A DNA stretch of 30,164 nucleotides, from NCBI GenBank assembly GCA_944325615.1, contig CALVAU010000018.1, positions 1-30,164 of the forward strand, written 5' to 3'. Source of the stretch: Candidatus Gastranaerophilales bacterium (GTDB taxonomy: Bacteria; Cyanobacteriota; Vampirovibrionia; Gastranaerophilales; Gastranaerophilaceae). Shown in pieces: positions 30,019 through 30,164 of this stretch (position 1 is its first letter; each line of letters opens with the position of its first letter). Under the pieces are notes generated by a model, which was not told where the DNA came from, searched no databases, and worked only from the letters and a program-made list of their open reading frames with translations. The position numbers and the translations under genes are program-made.

Positions 30019-30164
30019 CTATTTTGCTTGGTTTTTGTTAACAGTTTTAGTTAATCTTGATTTTTTTCTTGCTGCTGTGTTCTTGTTAAGAATTCCTTTT
30101 GACACTGCTTTATCACAAAGTTGATATACTTTTGATAATGCTGAATTTAATGCTTCTTTGTCAT
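30019..30164 (-). CDS. rpsT: 30S ribosomal protein S20, C-terminal part (5' end outside window)
   Basis: Primary binding protein of 16S rRNA. The 47 visible C-terminal residues include DKEALNSALSKVYQLCDKAV and ILNKNTAARKKSRLTKTVNK, which match the end of S20 (the family pattern is KGxxHKNxAARxKSRL, here with ILNKN). The gene runs off the right edge, so the start and N-terminal half are not seen. A terminator follows the stop. Confidence 0.93.
   Translation of the reverse strand, partial: DKEALNSALSKVYQLCDKAVSKGILNKNTAARKKSRLTKTVNKNQAK

Overview
The window is a housekeeping region of a low-GC, gene-dense bacterial chromosome. Several traits suggest the Gastranaerophilales/Vampirovibrionia ('Melainabacteria') branch of Cyanobacteriota. 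These are a YvcK protein with the two-helix membrane anchor I associate with cyanobacteria, a pilin-like protein with a GFTLAEV processing site, a 532-residue protein of a MGLSASQARLL type that I associate with this lineage, and a tRNA gene without an encoded CCA. This placement rests on recognition and was not tested by phylogeny.

Layout. Positions 1-2700 (+): the 3' part of gltX, a small orphan gene, rsmH and an FtsL-like bitopic protein. 2716-4314 (-): a long protein of unknown function. 4588-8965: a GAF/HD-GYP-like regulator with a broken active site (+), a cysteine-rich small protein (-), and gyrB (+) with its own promoter and terminator. 9011-9866 (-): a prepilin-like gene interrupted at a 12-base G tract. 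9996-12207 (+): adk, map and a DUF429-like gene. 12208-13405 (-): an orphan protein and tmk. 13485-16010 (-): rpmG, tRNA-Trp, secE, nusG, rplK and rplA, with near-identical RNA leader elements before rplK and rplA. 16209-17870 (-): a coiled-coil protein, coaD and a DUF2582-like winged-helix protein. 18030-22540 (+): a two-gene AddAB-like helicase/nuclease module, then an XRE regulator. 23079-24224 (-): rplL and rplJ behind an L10 leader with an attenuator. 24268-29867 (-): an operon pxpA-yvcK-panB-TPR-panC-membrane protein. The right edge holds the 3' part of rpsT.

How the genes work together. Translation and transcription dominate (gltX, rsmH, map, secE/nusG, L1, L11, L10, L7/L12, L33, S20). 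Coenzyme A synthesis is represented by panB, panC and coaD, nucleotide supply by adk and tmk, and chromosome upkeep by gyrB and the helicase/nuclease pair.

The observations most worth a second look are: the homopolymeric G tract that puts the prepilin out of frame by one base; the 1290-residue fusion of a degenerate AddB-like helicase half with an active UvrD-like half, followed by a separate Fe-S PD-(D/E)XK nuclease; a hairpin that would bring a distant Shine-Dalgarno up to the map start codon; and paired leader elements with compensatory stem changes. No stretch over 300 bases lacks a gene. The longest gaps (4315-4587, 17396-17660, 22541-22790, 24030-24267) are described below. No CRISPR array, insertion sequence or prophage was seen.
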